From: Mycobacterium sp.
Lineage (GTDB): Bacteria > Actinomycetota > Actinomycetes > Mycobacteriales > Mycobacteriaceae
Assembly: GCF_002863225.1 (NCBI RefSeq)
Contig: NZ_PKEK01000104.1
Coordinates: 1 to 42,107 of the forward strand
Length of the DNA: 42,107 nt
Reading direction: 5' to 3'
Below are positions 32,080 to 40,302 of the stretch, piece after piece. The notes beneath the pieces are model-generated. The model worked only from the letters and a program-made list of their open reading frames with translations, had not been told where the DNA came from and searched no databases. Position numbers and translations under genes: made by a program. Within the stretch, counting starts at the first letter, position 1. Each line of letters opens with the position of its first letter.

Positions 32080-32337
32080 GAACTGAGGTCCTCGGGGTCG
32101 GCAGTCGGCAGATTGATACTCGGCACAAGGTTCCCCTTTACCCTAGTGCCGTAACGTTGCGGGCGCGTCAAAGCCTGTTGCAGTTCTCGACTATTAATGC
32201 GCCGTCAACAGTGCGTTGCGCCTCGACGTCCGCCGATTGGCTGCAAATGACCACTGCGGTGCATGCTGAGCAAGTCGGCCCGTCTACCATCGTGCGTAGT
32301 AGAAGCTGCGCGCTGCTGTGATCCGAGGAGTCCTTGC
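32080..32337. other. Divergent tkt/ctaB intergenic region
   Basis: 258 bp without a supported gene. A possible minus-strand -10, TAGGGT (32140-32145), lies upstream of tkt. The ribosome binding site GAGGAG (32325-32330) belongs to ctaB. No repeat or RNA gene is seen. Confidence 0.45.
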
Positions 32338-33258
32338 GTGAGCATTCGCGAGCGCGTTGCGCCGAGTCGAGTCAGCACTGTGGTGCTTGCTTATCTGGCG
32401 TTGACCAAGCCTCGAGTCATCGAGCTGTTGCTGGTCACTGCGATTCCCGCGATGCTGCTCGCGCACCGCGGCAGCGTCCACCCGTTGCTGATCTTCAACA
32501 CGCTCGTCGGCGGAATGCTGGCGGCCGGCGGGGCCAACACGTTGAACTGTGTGGCGGACGCCGACATCGACAAGATGATGAAGCGCACCGCACGACGTCC
32601 GCTGGCACGCGCGGCGGTGCCGACCGCGCACGCGCTGGTGTTCGGCTTGCTGCTCAGCGTGGCGTCCTTCGCCTGGCTCTGGTGGACGACCAATTTGCTG
32701 TCCGGTCTGCTCGCGGTGGGCACGATCGCGTTCTACGTATTCATCTACACGTTGCTGCTCAAGCGACGGACCTCGCAGAACGTGGTGTGGGGCGGGGCGG
32801 CGGGCTGCATGCCGGTGATGATCGCCTGGTCGGCGGTCACCGGGACGATCGCGTGGCCCGCGCTGGTCATGTTCGCGATCATCTTCTTCTGGACGCCGCC
32901 GCACACCTGGGCGCTGGCGATGCGCTACAAGGAGGACTACCAGGCGGCGGGCGTGCCGATGCTGCCCGCGGTTGCCACGGAACGCCAGGTCACCAAACAG
33001 ATCCTGGTGTACACGTGGCTGACCGTGATCGCGACGCTGGGGCTCGCGCTGGCCGCCGGCTGGCTCTACACGGCGGTCGCCGTGGTGGCGGGCGTGTGGT
33101 TCCTGACGATGGCCCACCAGCTCTATGCCGGCGTGCGCCGCGGTGAGCCGGTCAAACCGCTGCGGCTGTTCCTGCAGTCGAACAATTATCTCGCCGTCGT
33201 CTTCTGCGCTTTGGCGCTCGACTCGGCCCTGGCGCTTCCGACGCTCCTGCGGGTCTGA
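32338..33258 (+). CDS. ctaB: Protoheme IX farnesyltransferase (heme O synthase)
   Basis: Adds a farnesyl group to heme b for the aa3-type terminal oxidase. The protein has 306 residues and about nine transmembrane helices of the UbiA prenyltransferase type. The prenyl-diphosphate motif is NCVADADIDKMMKRTARRPL. The second conserved loop is WTPPHTWALAMRYKEDY. The frame is open upstream, but the GTG at 32338, 7 nt after GAGGAG, gives the N-terminus VSIRERVAPSRV, similar to the M. tuberculosis protein (Rv1451). Confidence 0.96.
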   Translation: MSIRERVAPSRVSTVVLAYLALTKPRVIELLLVTAIPAMLLAHRGSVHPLLIFNTLVGGMLAAGGANTLNCVADADIDKMMKRTARRPLARAAVPTAHALVFGLLLSVASFAWLWWTTNLLSGLLAVGTIAFYVFIYTLLLKRRTSQNVVWGGAAGCMPVMIAWSAVTGTIAWPALVMFAIIFFWTPPHTWALAMRYKEDYQAAGVPMLPAVATERQVTKQILVYTWLTVIATLGLALAAGWLYTAVAVVAGVWFLTMAHQLYAGVRRGEPVKPLRLFLQSNNYLAVVFCALALDSALALPTLLRV

Positions 33259-33269
33259 CGCTCAGCGCG

Positions 33270-33332
33270 AGGTCCCGGACCTGCGAATACCCCATACCCC
33301 GACGGGGTCTTGCGACTACGACGCGCCGTAGT
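33270..33332 (+). promoter_or_regulatory. Upstream region of PPE gene 1: metal-box-like repeats and palindrome
   Basis: In order: a palindrome AGGTCC-C-GGACCT (33270-33282), possibly the ctaB terminator; two tandem ATACCCC (33287-33293, 33294-33300), the second forming ATACCCC-GAC-GGGGT (to 33308); then ACTACG-N6-CGTAGT (33315-33332). The last arm overlaps a possible -10, TAGTTT (33329-33334). The ATACCCC block, GTCTTG and the palindrome recur before PPE gene 2. ATACCCC...GGGGTAT-like palindromes are typical of CsoR/RicR copper-sensor sites, which is only a suggestion here. Confidence 0.45.
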
Positions 33333-33392
33333 TTTCAATGCCTTCGTGACTTCAACGCAGGCTGACCGCATGCCCAGTTTCGGTGGCGCGTC

Positions 33393-34913
33393 GTGACGGC
33401 GCCGATCTGGATGGCCCTGCCCCCCGAGGTGCATTCGACCTTGCTGTCCACCGGCCCCGGGCCGGGTTCGTTGCTGACCGCTGCCGGCGCATGGTCGGCG
33501 TTGAGTACCGAATACGCCGAGACCGCTGACGAGCTGACCACGTTGCTTGCGGGAGTGCAGTCCGGCGCGTGGCAGGGCCCCAGCGCCGAACAGTATGTCG
33601 CCGCACACGCCCCCTACCTGGCCTGGCTGACGCAGGCCAGCGCCGACAGCGCGGCCGCCGCCACGCAGCACGAAACCGCGGCTGCGGCCTACACCGGTGC
33701 GCTGGCGGCCATGCCGACCATGCCGGAGCTGGCCACCAACCACGTCGTCCACGGGGTGCTGACGGCGACGAACTTCTTCGGCATCAACACCATTCCGATC
33801 GCGTTGAACGAAGCCGACTACGTGCGGATGTGGGTGCAGGCTGCCACCACGATGAGCGCTTACCAAGCTGTCGCCGGAGCCGCCCTCGCCGCGGTGCCGC
33901 CGAGCGAGCCGGCGCCACCGATCCTGACATCCGGCAGCGAAAGCGATACTGCGACAACGCAAGCCGCCGCCGCGCCGCAGCAGGTCGCAGCCGCCGCAGC
34001 AGACACCGCGTGGCAGGACCAGCTGGCGCAGCTGATCAGTAACTTCACCAAGGAGGTGACCTGGCCGCTGGGCAAATTGCTCTACCCGGACGGCTGGCCC
34101 ATCGACGCGGTGTCCTTCGCCAGCGGGCTCAGCTCGGCGTTGCAGCAGATTCCCGGCATGACGCCGGCGCTCGCCGGTTCGCTCGGATGGGGCATCTTCC
34201 ACGCCTCGGTGCTGTTCTATCCGCTGCTGCAAGCGGCGCCGCTACTGCTGGCGGTGGCGGTTCCAGCGACCGCCTTGGCAGGGTTCGGTGGGCTGGCCGG
34301 TCTTGCCGGTCTGGCCGCAATCCCGAACCCGCCGGTCGCGCCGATCGCCGAGATTCCCGTCGCGCCGACCGCCCCCGCGCCGGCGAGTCCGATGCCGTCG
34401 TCGTCAGCGTCCGGCTCGATCGGCACCAGCGGTGGTCATGCTCCGGCACCCTCGACCCCCGCGCCGAGCACGGTCAGTGCTTCCGGTGGTGCACCTCTGG
34501 GCCCCGGGCCGGGTTTCACGCCGCCATTCGCAGTGGGTGGTGCATCGCTCGCGTCGGCGCTCAGCGCGCAGGCCAAGACCCAGGAGCCGAGATCGCAGGG
34601 CGGTTCCAAAGCGCCCGCGGCAGCCGCCTCGGTCGCCGCCGGCACCAAGGACCGAACCCGGGCTCGACGACGCCAACGGGGGCGGTTGCATTCGCACGCA
34701 CACGAATTCATGGACATGAACGTCGATGTCACGCCGGACTGGAGTGGGCAGGCGGAGGTCTCCGACTCCGGTGCGGGTCCGTTGGGATTCTCCGGAACCT
34801 CAGCGAAGGCGAGTGAGCAGGCCACCGGCCTTGCGACGCTGACCGACGACGGTTTCGGTGGCGGCGCGCGTATTCCGATGCTGCCCAACACGTGGTCGCC
34901 GGACGCTGACTAG
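33393..34913 (+). CDS. PPE family protein, PPE4-like (PPE 1)
   Basis: A 506-residue type VII-exported protein. The PPE domain (about 1-175) holds Pro-Pro-Glu at 10-12 and the WxG-type turn WQGPSAEQY (Trp60). ATNFFGINTIPIALNEADYVRMW is typical of the PPE4 (ESX-3) branch. A Pro/Ala-rich middle follows. The conserved tail has a basic tract (421-431), a His cluster HSHAHEF (433-439), then GAGPLGFSGT and PMLPNTW, which fit the PPE-PPW motifs FxGT and PxxPxxW. The start is GTG at 33393. No PE gene precedes it, which is unusual for this branch. Partner and function are unknown; ESX-3 PPE proteins serve iron/zinc acquisition and effector export. Confidence 0.9.
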   Translation: MTAPIWMALPPEVHSTLLSTGPGPGSLLTAAGAWSALSTEYAETADELTTLLAGVQSGAWQGPSAEQYVAAHAPYLAWLTQASADSAAAATQHETAAAAYTGALAAMPTMPELATNHVVHGVLTATNFFGINTIPIALNEADYVRMWVQAATTMSAYQAVAGAALAAVPPSEPAPPILTSGSESDTATTQAAAAPQQVAAAAADTAWQDQLAQLISNFTKEVTWPLGKLLYPDGWPIDAVSFASGLSSALQQIPGMTPALAGSLGWGIFHASVLFYPLLQAAPLLLAVAVPATALAGFGGLAGLAGLAAIPNPPVAPIAEIPVAPTAPAPASPMPSSSASGSIGTSGGHAPAPSTPAPSTVSASGGAPLGPGPGFTPPFAVGGASLASALSAQAKTQEPRSQGGSKAPAAAASVAAGTKDRTRARRRQRGRLHSHAHEFMDMNVDVTPDWSGQAEVSDSGAGPLGFSGTSAKASEQATGLATLTDDGFGGGARIPMLPNTWSPDAD

Positions 34914-34922
34914 CGGCTGCGG

Positions 34923-34961
34923 ATACCCCCCACCCGTCTTGTAGTACGACACAACGTCGTA
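34923..34961 (+). promoter_or_regulatory. Upstream region of PPE gene 2, sharing elements with PPE gene 1
   Basis: ATACCCC (34923-34929), then ACCC, GTCTTG and a perfect palindrome TACGAC-ACAAC-GTCGTA (34945-34961), in the same order as before PPE gene 1 but without the GGGGT arm. The repeated arrangement suggests a common regulator for the two PPE transcripts. Confidence 0.45.
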
Positions 34962-35009
34962 TTGACTTCCACACATGTGCCGTGCCTCGGCGATTGATGT
35001 GAGGCCACG

Positions 35010-36518
35010 ATGACTTCGATATGGATGGCCGAGCCGCCGGAGGTGCATTCCGCCCTGCTGAGTAGCGGTCCGGGCGCCGGGTCGCTACTGGCCGCGGCGA
35101 GCGCGTGGAGTTCGTTGAGCGGCGAATACGCCTCTGTCGCTGACGAACTCAGCGACGTCCTGGCCGCAGTGCAGGGCGGTGTCTGGCAAGGCCCCAGCGC
35201 CGAGCGGTATGTGGCCGCGCACGTGCCCTACCTGGCGTGGTTGATGCAGGCCAGCGTTAAGAGCGCCGCCGAGGCGGCCCAGCACGAGACAGCCGCGACT
35301 GCCTACTCGGCGGCACTGGCCACCATGCCGACCGTGCCGGAGTTGGCGGCGAACCACGTGGTGCACGGTGTGTTGACGGCGACGAATTTCTTCGGGATCA
35401 ACACCATTCCGATTGCGCTGAACGAGGCCGACTACGCGCGCATGTGGGTCCAGGCCGCCGCCACCATGACCACCTATGACGCGGTCTCGACCGCAGCATT
35501 GACCGCGGCGCCACAGACCGAGATGGCCCCGCAGATCATCAATGCCACCAGTTCCCAGCCTGCCGACAGCGATTCCGGCGACAGTTCGACGTTGCCGATC
35601 CTCGACGACGACTCGGGGGACCCCTACCAATTCAGTTGGTACGTCAACCGCATCACCGAAATCACCCAGACGCTGCAGCGCGACATCGGCTTGTTCGAAC
35701 AGAACCCGGTCCAGGGTCTGGCGCAGCTTTCGGCGGACGTCGGGGGACTCGTGACCGATGAGGTGGGCCACGTCGGGGAGTTCCTCAGCGCATTCCCGGA
35801 GGTGTACGCGCTCCCGCTGATCGCGCCGATCGGAGTGGCCGGAGGTGCCGCGGGCCTGGCCGGACTGGCGGGCATGACGCCCGAGGCGGCACACCTGCCC
35901 GCCGAGGTTGCGGCGCCGGCACCCCAGGCCCCGACCTTGCCGGCCGCTACCGGCAGTCCCGTCGCGATCGGCGCCCCGGGCGCGCCGGCCGCGGCACCCG
36001 CATCGTCGCCGGTTTCCCCGGCCGGATCCGTCGCGACGACGTCGGTGACCCCGCCGCCGCCCGCGGCAGGACCGGGCTTCGTTCCGCCGTACGCCGTGGG
36101 TCCACCCGGCATCGGGTCGGGTTCGGGCATGAGCAGCGGCGCCGGTGCGGGCGACAAGAACAGAGCCGCCGAGCCTTCCATGGCCGCCGCGGCTGCCGCG
36201 GCGACCGCGCCCGGGCAACTCCGGTCGAGACGACGCCGGCGGGCGGAGACGCGCGGGTACGCTCACGAGTTCATGGAAATGAACATCAATGTCGATCCCG
36301 ATTGGGCCGAGGCCGGCAGCGGATCGACGGCGACGTCCGACCGTGGCGCGGGACCGTTGGGGTTTGCCGGCACAGCACGTAAAAGAACTTCGGCCGCAGC
36401 GGGTTTGGCTACCCTCGACCATGACGAGTTCGTCGGCGGCGCGGTACTGCCGATGGTTCCAGGAACCTGGAACGCGGATCAGGACGGCGACGTGGAAGCA
36501 GGCGGAGAACACGACTGA
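35010..36518 (+). CDS. PPE family protein, PPE4-like (PPE 2), first gene of the oxygenase unit
   Basis: A 502-residue protein. The PPE domain has PPE at 9-11 and WQGPSAERY (Trp59). ATNFFGINTIPIALNEADYARMW is shared with the other two PPEs. The middle is Asp/Ser-rich (DSDSGDSSTLPILDDDSGD) and then Pro/Ala-rich. The tail has a basic tract (RSRRRRR from 405), YAHEFMEMNINVDPDW (417 on), GAGPLGFAGT and PMVPGTW. The stop codon shares its A with the ATG of the following oxygenase gene (TGATG), so the PPE is the leading cistron of a four-gene coupled unit. No PE gene is adjacent, so the PE partner must be elsewhere, possibly the PE at 39992. Confidence 0.9.
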   Translation: MTSIWMAEPPEVHSALLSSGPGAGSLLAAASAWSSLSGEYASVADELSDVLAAVQGGVWQGPSAERYVAAHVPYLAWLMQASVKSAAEAAQHETAATAYSAALATMPTVPELAANHVVHGVLTATNFFGINTIPIALNEADYARMWVQAAATMTTYDAVSTAALTAAPQTEMAPQIINATSSQPADSDSGDSSTLPILDDDSGDPYQFSWYVNRITEITQTLQRDIGLFEQNPVQGLAQLSADVGGLVTDEVGHVGEFLSAFPEVYALPLIAPIGVAGGAAGLAGLAGMTPEAAHLPAEVAAPAPQAPTLPAATGSPVAIGAPGAPAAAPASSPVSPAGSVATTSVTPPPPAAGPGFVPPYAVGPPGIGSGSGMSSGAGAGDKNRAAEPSMAAAAAAATAPGQLRSRRRRRAETRGYAHEFMEMNINVDPDWAEAGSGSTATSDRGAGPLGFAGTARKRTSAAAGLATLDHDEFVGGAVLPMVPGTWNADQDGDVEAGGEHD

Positions 36519-37735
36519 TGCGGCAGCGCTCACCGGGCGTGCACCCCGTCTTTTCGCTGGCATGGCTGCTCGAACCCCTCTTCGTCGACGACTTTCTCGA
36601 CGAGATCTGGGGCAAGGACCACCACCACGTCGCGCGGGGCCGCGCCGATTATTTCGATGGTCTCCTCCCGCAACCGCTGACGCCCGACGGCCTGCTGGAG
36701 TCGTTTCGACATGAGCCGTCGGCAATCCGGCTGGTCAGGGGACTCGACAAAAAAGGCCCGGACGATTACCGGCTCGCGGATGGCAGCCTCGACGTCGCCG
36801 GCGTCCGCAATCATTGTTCCGACGGCTACACCATCGTCATGGACGGCATCGAGCGGTACGTCCGGACGATCGGCACGCTGGCCCGCTCGCTCGAGGTCGA
36901 GCTGAACTATCCGACTCAGGTGAACGCCTACATCACGCCACCGCAATCCAGCGGGCTCGTCCCGCACTTCGACGACCACGACGTCCTGATCCTGCAGATT
37001 CAGGGCTCGAAAACCTGGCATCTCTATGTCGGCGCCGACCGGCCGGCCCGTGAGATCCAGCGCGACGCCGAAAAAGCCGTTGCGCTCGAAAGTCTGCCGA
37101 CCCCAACGGAACTGCTGTTGAAAGCCGGTGACGTCCTGTACGTTCCCCGCGGTCGTGTGCATGCGGCGCAGACGCACGCCGAGCCGTCCGTCCACCTGAC
37201 GGTCGGAATTCACGCGCCCACCGTGCTCATGCTTGCCATCGGTGCGCTGCATTCCCAGAGCTTCCGGGATGATCGGCTCAATGCGCGCCTGCCGGTGCGG
37301 CATCTCGACGACAGCGACCTCGAGGCCACGATCCGCGATCTGGTACGCGACGCGATTGCCGGCGTCGATGACTCAGGGGCCCTCGATGAGGGTGTCGGCC
37401 TACTGGCGGATGTCCTGGTGCGCCGCGGCGCATGTCCGCCCGTCGGGAAAATCGCCAGCGCCAACGCCATTGACGGGCAGACTTGGGTGGTGAAGCACCG
37501 ACCCCTGTACGCCCACGTCAAGACCGTCGCCGACGGTGTGACCCTGCAGTTCGCCAGCTTGTCGATCAACGCCGGTGCCGACCACGAAGCGGCCATGCGA
37601 TTCGTCGCGCACAGCGTCGAGCCCTTTCGGGTCGGGGACATGCCGGGTTTACGGTCCGACCAGCAACGGGATCTCGCGCGGAGCCTGATCGTCAGTGGAT
37701 TCCTGGCTCCGTCGAGCAGCGCCGAGAACAGCTGA
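36518..37735 (+). CDS. JmjC/cupin-4 family oxygenase-like protein (copy 1)
   Basis: A 405-residue protein of the cupin-4 (JmjC-like ribosomal oxygenase) type. These are Fe(II)/2-oxoglutarate dioxygenases that hydroxylate Arg or His in proteins. The metal set is complete: HxD at His150-Phe-Asp152 (in VPHFDDHDVLILQIQGSKTWHLY) and the distal His215 in VLYVPRGRVHAA. Lys165 and Asn136/Tyr138 sit where 2-oxoglutarate is bound in this fold. After the barrel, a helical dimerisation-type region and a C-terminal winged-helix-like part (PPVGKIASANAIDGQTWVV...) follow, as in bacterial YcfD. The N-terminus holds FSLAWLLEPLFVDDFLDEIWG. It has no signal peptide, so it acts in the cytosol before any export. 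The ATG overlaps the PPE 2 stop by one base. Confidence 0.85.
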   Translation: MRQRSPGVHPVFSLAWLLEPLFVDDFLDEIWGKDHHHVARGRADYFDGLLPQPLTPDGLLESFRHEPSAIRLVRGLDKKGPDDYRLADGSLDVAGVRNHCSDGYTIVMDGIERYVRTIGTLARSLEVELNYPTQVNAYITPPQSSGLVPHFDDHDVLILQIQGSKTWHLYVGADRPAREIQRDAEKAVALESLPTPTELLLKAGDVLYVPRGRVHAAQTHAEPSVHLTVGIHAPTVLMLAIGALHSQSFRDDRLNARLPVRHLDDSDLEATIRDLVRDAIAGVDDSGALDEGVGLLADVLVRRGACPPVGKIASANAIDGQTWVVKHRPLYAHVKTVADGVTLQFASLSINAGADHEAAMRFVAHSVEPFRVGDMPGLRSDQQRDLARSLIVSGFLAPSSSAENS

Positions 37736-38919
37736 TGGCGCAACCCTTTTCGTTGGCCTGGTTGCTCGACCCGCTGCCGGTCGACGATTTTCTCGGCACG
37801 ATCTGGGGGACCACCCATCACCACGTCAGCCGAGGTCGTCCTGACTACCTGGACAGCCTTCGCGACGGCGCAGACTCGGTCGACGATCTACTCGCACTGT
37901 TCCGGCCGCACCTGGCGCTGGTCAGCCTCGTCCGCGAGAGCGAGCGAAAAGACCAGTACGTCTACCGACGTGCCGATGGCGCATTCGACGCCGCGGCCAT
38001 CGGTCGGGACTTCGCCGACGGCTACACCATCGTGCTCGACAGCGTTCAGCGATATGCGCCCGCGATCGCGGTGTTGTCGCAATCCCTCGAGGTCGAGCTG
38101 AACTTCGCGACACAGGTCAACGCGTACTTCACGCCGCCGGCATCGCAAGGGTTCGCGGCACATTCCGACGACCACGACACGCTGATCGTGCAGCTCCATG
38201 GATCCAAGATCTGGCATCTCTACGAGGGAGTTGACGTGGCGCCGCACGAGATGTGGCGCCACGAGGCAATGTCCACCGCAGGTCTGCCCGACCCGATCGA
38301 CATTCGCCTGGAGCCCGGGGATGTGCTGTACGTGCCACGCGGGCGCGTGCATGCCGCCGAATCAACGTCGGAGGTGTCGGTGCACCTGACGGTCAGCCTG
38401 CACGCACCCACGCTCTTCCTGCTTGCCACCCGAGCGCTGAACGCTCTGAGCAACACCGATGACCGCATCCACACCCAACTGCCGCCGCGCTTCTTGTCGG
38501 ATCCAGACGTGCGTTCGGGCCTTGGGGGACTGGCCCGTCAGATCGCTGCAGCCCTCGAACAACCGGAATCCCTTGCCGGCGGCCTCGATTCGCTGGAAGC
38601 GGACCTGGTCAGGCGTGGCCAGTGCAAGCCACTAGGCGCCGGGATCTCAAACGCTGTCGCGATCGACGACCAGACCCGCGTGGTCACGTATCAGCCGCTG
38701 TACTCGCGGGTGACCGAGGGATCCGATGAGGTGGCATTGCACTTTGCCCAATCCGTGGTGAATGTCCCCGCTGATCACCGGGACGCTCTGCGCTTTCTTA
38801 CGAAAAGCACTGCGCCCTTTCGGATTCGCGATCTGCCGGAGCTGTCCGAGGTGCAGCGCCTCGAATTCGCGCGAACGCTGATCCTGCAGGGTTTTCTGAT
38901 CCGGCTACCGGACGACTGA
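37735..38919 (+). CDS. JmjC/cupin-4 family oxygenase-like protein (copy 2)
   Basis: A 394-residue paralogue of the preceding gene. The same N-terminal block is present (FSLAWLLDPLPVDDFLGTIWG). The metal set is complete: His143-Ser-Asp145 in AAHSDDHDTLIVQLHGSKIWHLY and His206 in VLYVPRGRVHAA. The C-terminal part has RTRVVTYQPLYSRV and ends FARTLILQGFLIRLPDD, matching the copy 1 end. The two proteins differ widely outside the barrel, so they may have different targets or form a heterodimer. The ATG overlaps the copy 1 stop (TGATG), and its own stop overlaps the next ATG the same way. Oxygenase activity is inferred from the motifs only. Confidence 0.85.
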   Translation: MAQPFSLAWLLDPLPVDDFLGTIWGTTHHHVSRGRPDYLDSLRDGADSVDDLLALFRPHLALVSLVRESERKDQYVYRRADGAFDAAAIGRDFADGYTIVLDSVQRYAPAIAVLSQSLEVELNFATQVNAYFTPPASQGFAAHSDDHDTLIVQLHGSKIWHLYEGVDVAPHEMWRHEAMSTAGLPDPIDIRLEPGDVLYVPRGRVHAAESTSEVSVHLTVSLHAPTLFLLATRALNALSNTDDRIHTQLPPRFLSDPDVRSGLGGLARQIAAALEQPESLAGGLDSLEADLVRRGQCKPLGAGISNAVAIDDQTRVVTYQPLYSRVTEGSDEVALHFAQSVVNVPADHRDALRFLTKSTAPFRIRDLPELSEVQRLEFARTLILQGFLIRLPDD

Positions 38920-39877
38920 TGGAACTCGCCGACCTCGCCGGGTGGACGCCGATCCGCTTCGACTTCACCGGGCCGACCCCGGCCGTCGACTGGGCCGATC
39001 TCTCGGCCGAGCGTTTCGTCGAGCCGTTCTTCGACCAGACCGTTGCGCGCTGGTCCACCGGCCCGCGGGCTCAGCCGCTGGTCAGAACCGGACTCGATGC
39101 GCTGCTGGCCCTCGACGATCAACCGTCACTTGACCCGTCCGGCATGGTCTTTCACTTCTCGAGGTGCGGCTCGACGGTCGTGTCGCGGCTGCTTGCCACG
39201 GTTCCCGGGGTGGTCGTCATCGCCGAGCCCCCGCCGCTGAACGCGTTGCTTGGCCTCGATCCCCAGCGCGTGGACGGGGCAGTGCTGGTCCAGGTGGTGC
39301 GCCTGCTGGTGCGGGCGCTGGGCCGACGCCGACACGAGGATGAACGTCAGTTGGTGCTCAAGTGCACCAGCTGGAACGTACGACGTCAGGAAATCTTGTC
39401 CGCGGCGTTTCCGGGCACGCCGTGGGTCTGGGTCCAGCGCGACCCGGCGCAGGTGGTCGCGTCGCTCTTGGCCGCTCCGCCGGGTTGGCTCGGACTTCAG
39501 GCGCCGCCGCCGCAGACCGCACGGCATTTCGGTATCGACCCGGCGACCGTGTCGACCATGACGCGAGCGGAGTTCGCCGCGCGCGCGCTCGGCGCGATGT
39601 TGTTCTCGGCCGCGATCGGTCCCGCTCGTCGGTTGTGTGTCGATCACGCGGAGTTGCCACCGCGGTATGGCAGCGGGTGGCGCCACACTTCGGCATCGAC
39701 GTAGATGCCGAGGCCATCGAGGCAATGGCGGAACAGTCCAAGTTCTATTCGAAAACCACTGACGGACAGCTGTTTGCGGCAGACGCGACGCAGTCGCGAC
39801 CTGTGGCCGACGAGATCCGGGAAGTAGCCGAGCGCTTTGCCGGGCCCGGTTATCGCCAACTGGCGTCCCGCGACTGA
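38919..39877 (+). pseudogene. Sulfotransferase-like P-loop protein, interrupted by a -1 frameshift
   Basis: The frame from 38919 encodes 261 residues and stops at 39704. The family-like C-terminus (AVWQRVAPHFGIDVDAEAIE... to QLASRD) continues in another frame to 39877. Joining them at about 39662 (CCACCG|GCGGTATGG, one G missing) gives a 319-residue protein. Features: 5'-phosphosulfate-type loop FHFSRCGSTVVSRLL (about 78-92) and 3'-phosphate loop WVWVQRDPAQVVASLL (about 168-183). Related sulfotransferase-like proteins occur near protein hydroxylase genes in other bacteria. The ATG overlaps the oxygenase copy 2 stop (TGATG). Either the gene is recently broken, or the base was lost in sequencing, or the short form works. 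Confidence 0.8.
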
Positions 39878-39954
39878 CTTCCACTTCTGGTCGACGGGCA
39901 GTTCGACCGATTCTTTGAGTTTCCAATCTCCTTCCTATGTGCTAAAACTGTTAA

Positions 39955-39969
39955 TGAAAATCATGTTCA
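39955..39969. promoter_or_regulatory. Predicted Zur (zinc repressor) box before the PE-PPE-esxG cassette
   Basis: TGAAAATCATGTTCA, one base away from the mycobacterial Zur consensus core TGAAAATCATTTTCA. It is centred 30 nt before the ATG of the PE gene in an AT-rich promoter. In M. tuberculosis Zur is known to repress ESX-3 and the Rv3017c-Rv3020c esx cluster. Confidence 0.75.
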
Positions 39970-39991
39970 TCACTGCTCGACGGGGGTCACC

Positions 39992-40300
39992 ATGACGCTG
40001 CGCGTCTTACCAGAAGGTCTTCAAGCGGCGAGCGCGCGTATCGAAGCCCTGACGGCGCGCTTGGCGTCGGCGCAATCGGGTTCGGCGCCGTTGATCACCG
40101 CGGTGGTGCCTGCCGCGGCAGATCCGGTGTCGTTGCAGACCGCGGCCGGCTTCAGTCTGCGCGGTGGCCAGCATGCGGCGGCTGCCGCACAGGGCGCCGA
40201 GGAGCTCGGCCGTTCCGGTGTCGGGGTCGGTGAGTCGGGCGCGACATATGCCGCAGTCGACGCCGCCGCGGCGGGTTCGTATCACGGCGTCTGGGGCTGA
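39992..40300 (+). CDS. PE family protein, PE5-like
   Basis: A 102-residue protein made of the PE domain alone, like PE5 (Rv0285) of ESX-3. MTLRVLPEGLQAASARIEAL is the first helix. Pro-Pro is replaced by PAAADPVSLQTAAGF in the turn, as in PE5. The C-terminal VGESGATYAAVDAAAAGSYHGV contains the YxxxD/E export signal (YAAVD). It is expected to pair with the PPE encoded 2 nt downstream and be secreted as a heterodimer through an ESX-3-type system. The ribosome binding site GGGGG lies 8 nt before the ATG. Confidence 0.93.
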   Translation: MTLRVLPEGLQAASARIEALTARLASAQSGSAPLITAVVPAAADPVSLQTAAGFSLRGGQHAAAAAQGAEELGRSGVGVGESGATYAAVDAAAAGSYHGVWG

Positions 40301-40302
40301 CA

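Noticed and set aside
39900..39991. IdeR iron box before the PE gene
   Set aside because: No TTAGGTTAGGCTAACC-like sequence is present. The palindrome fits Zur instead.
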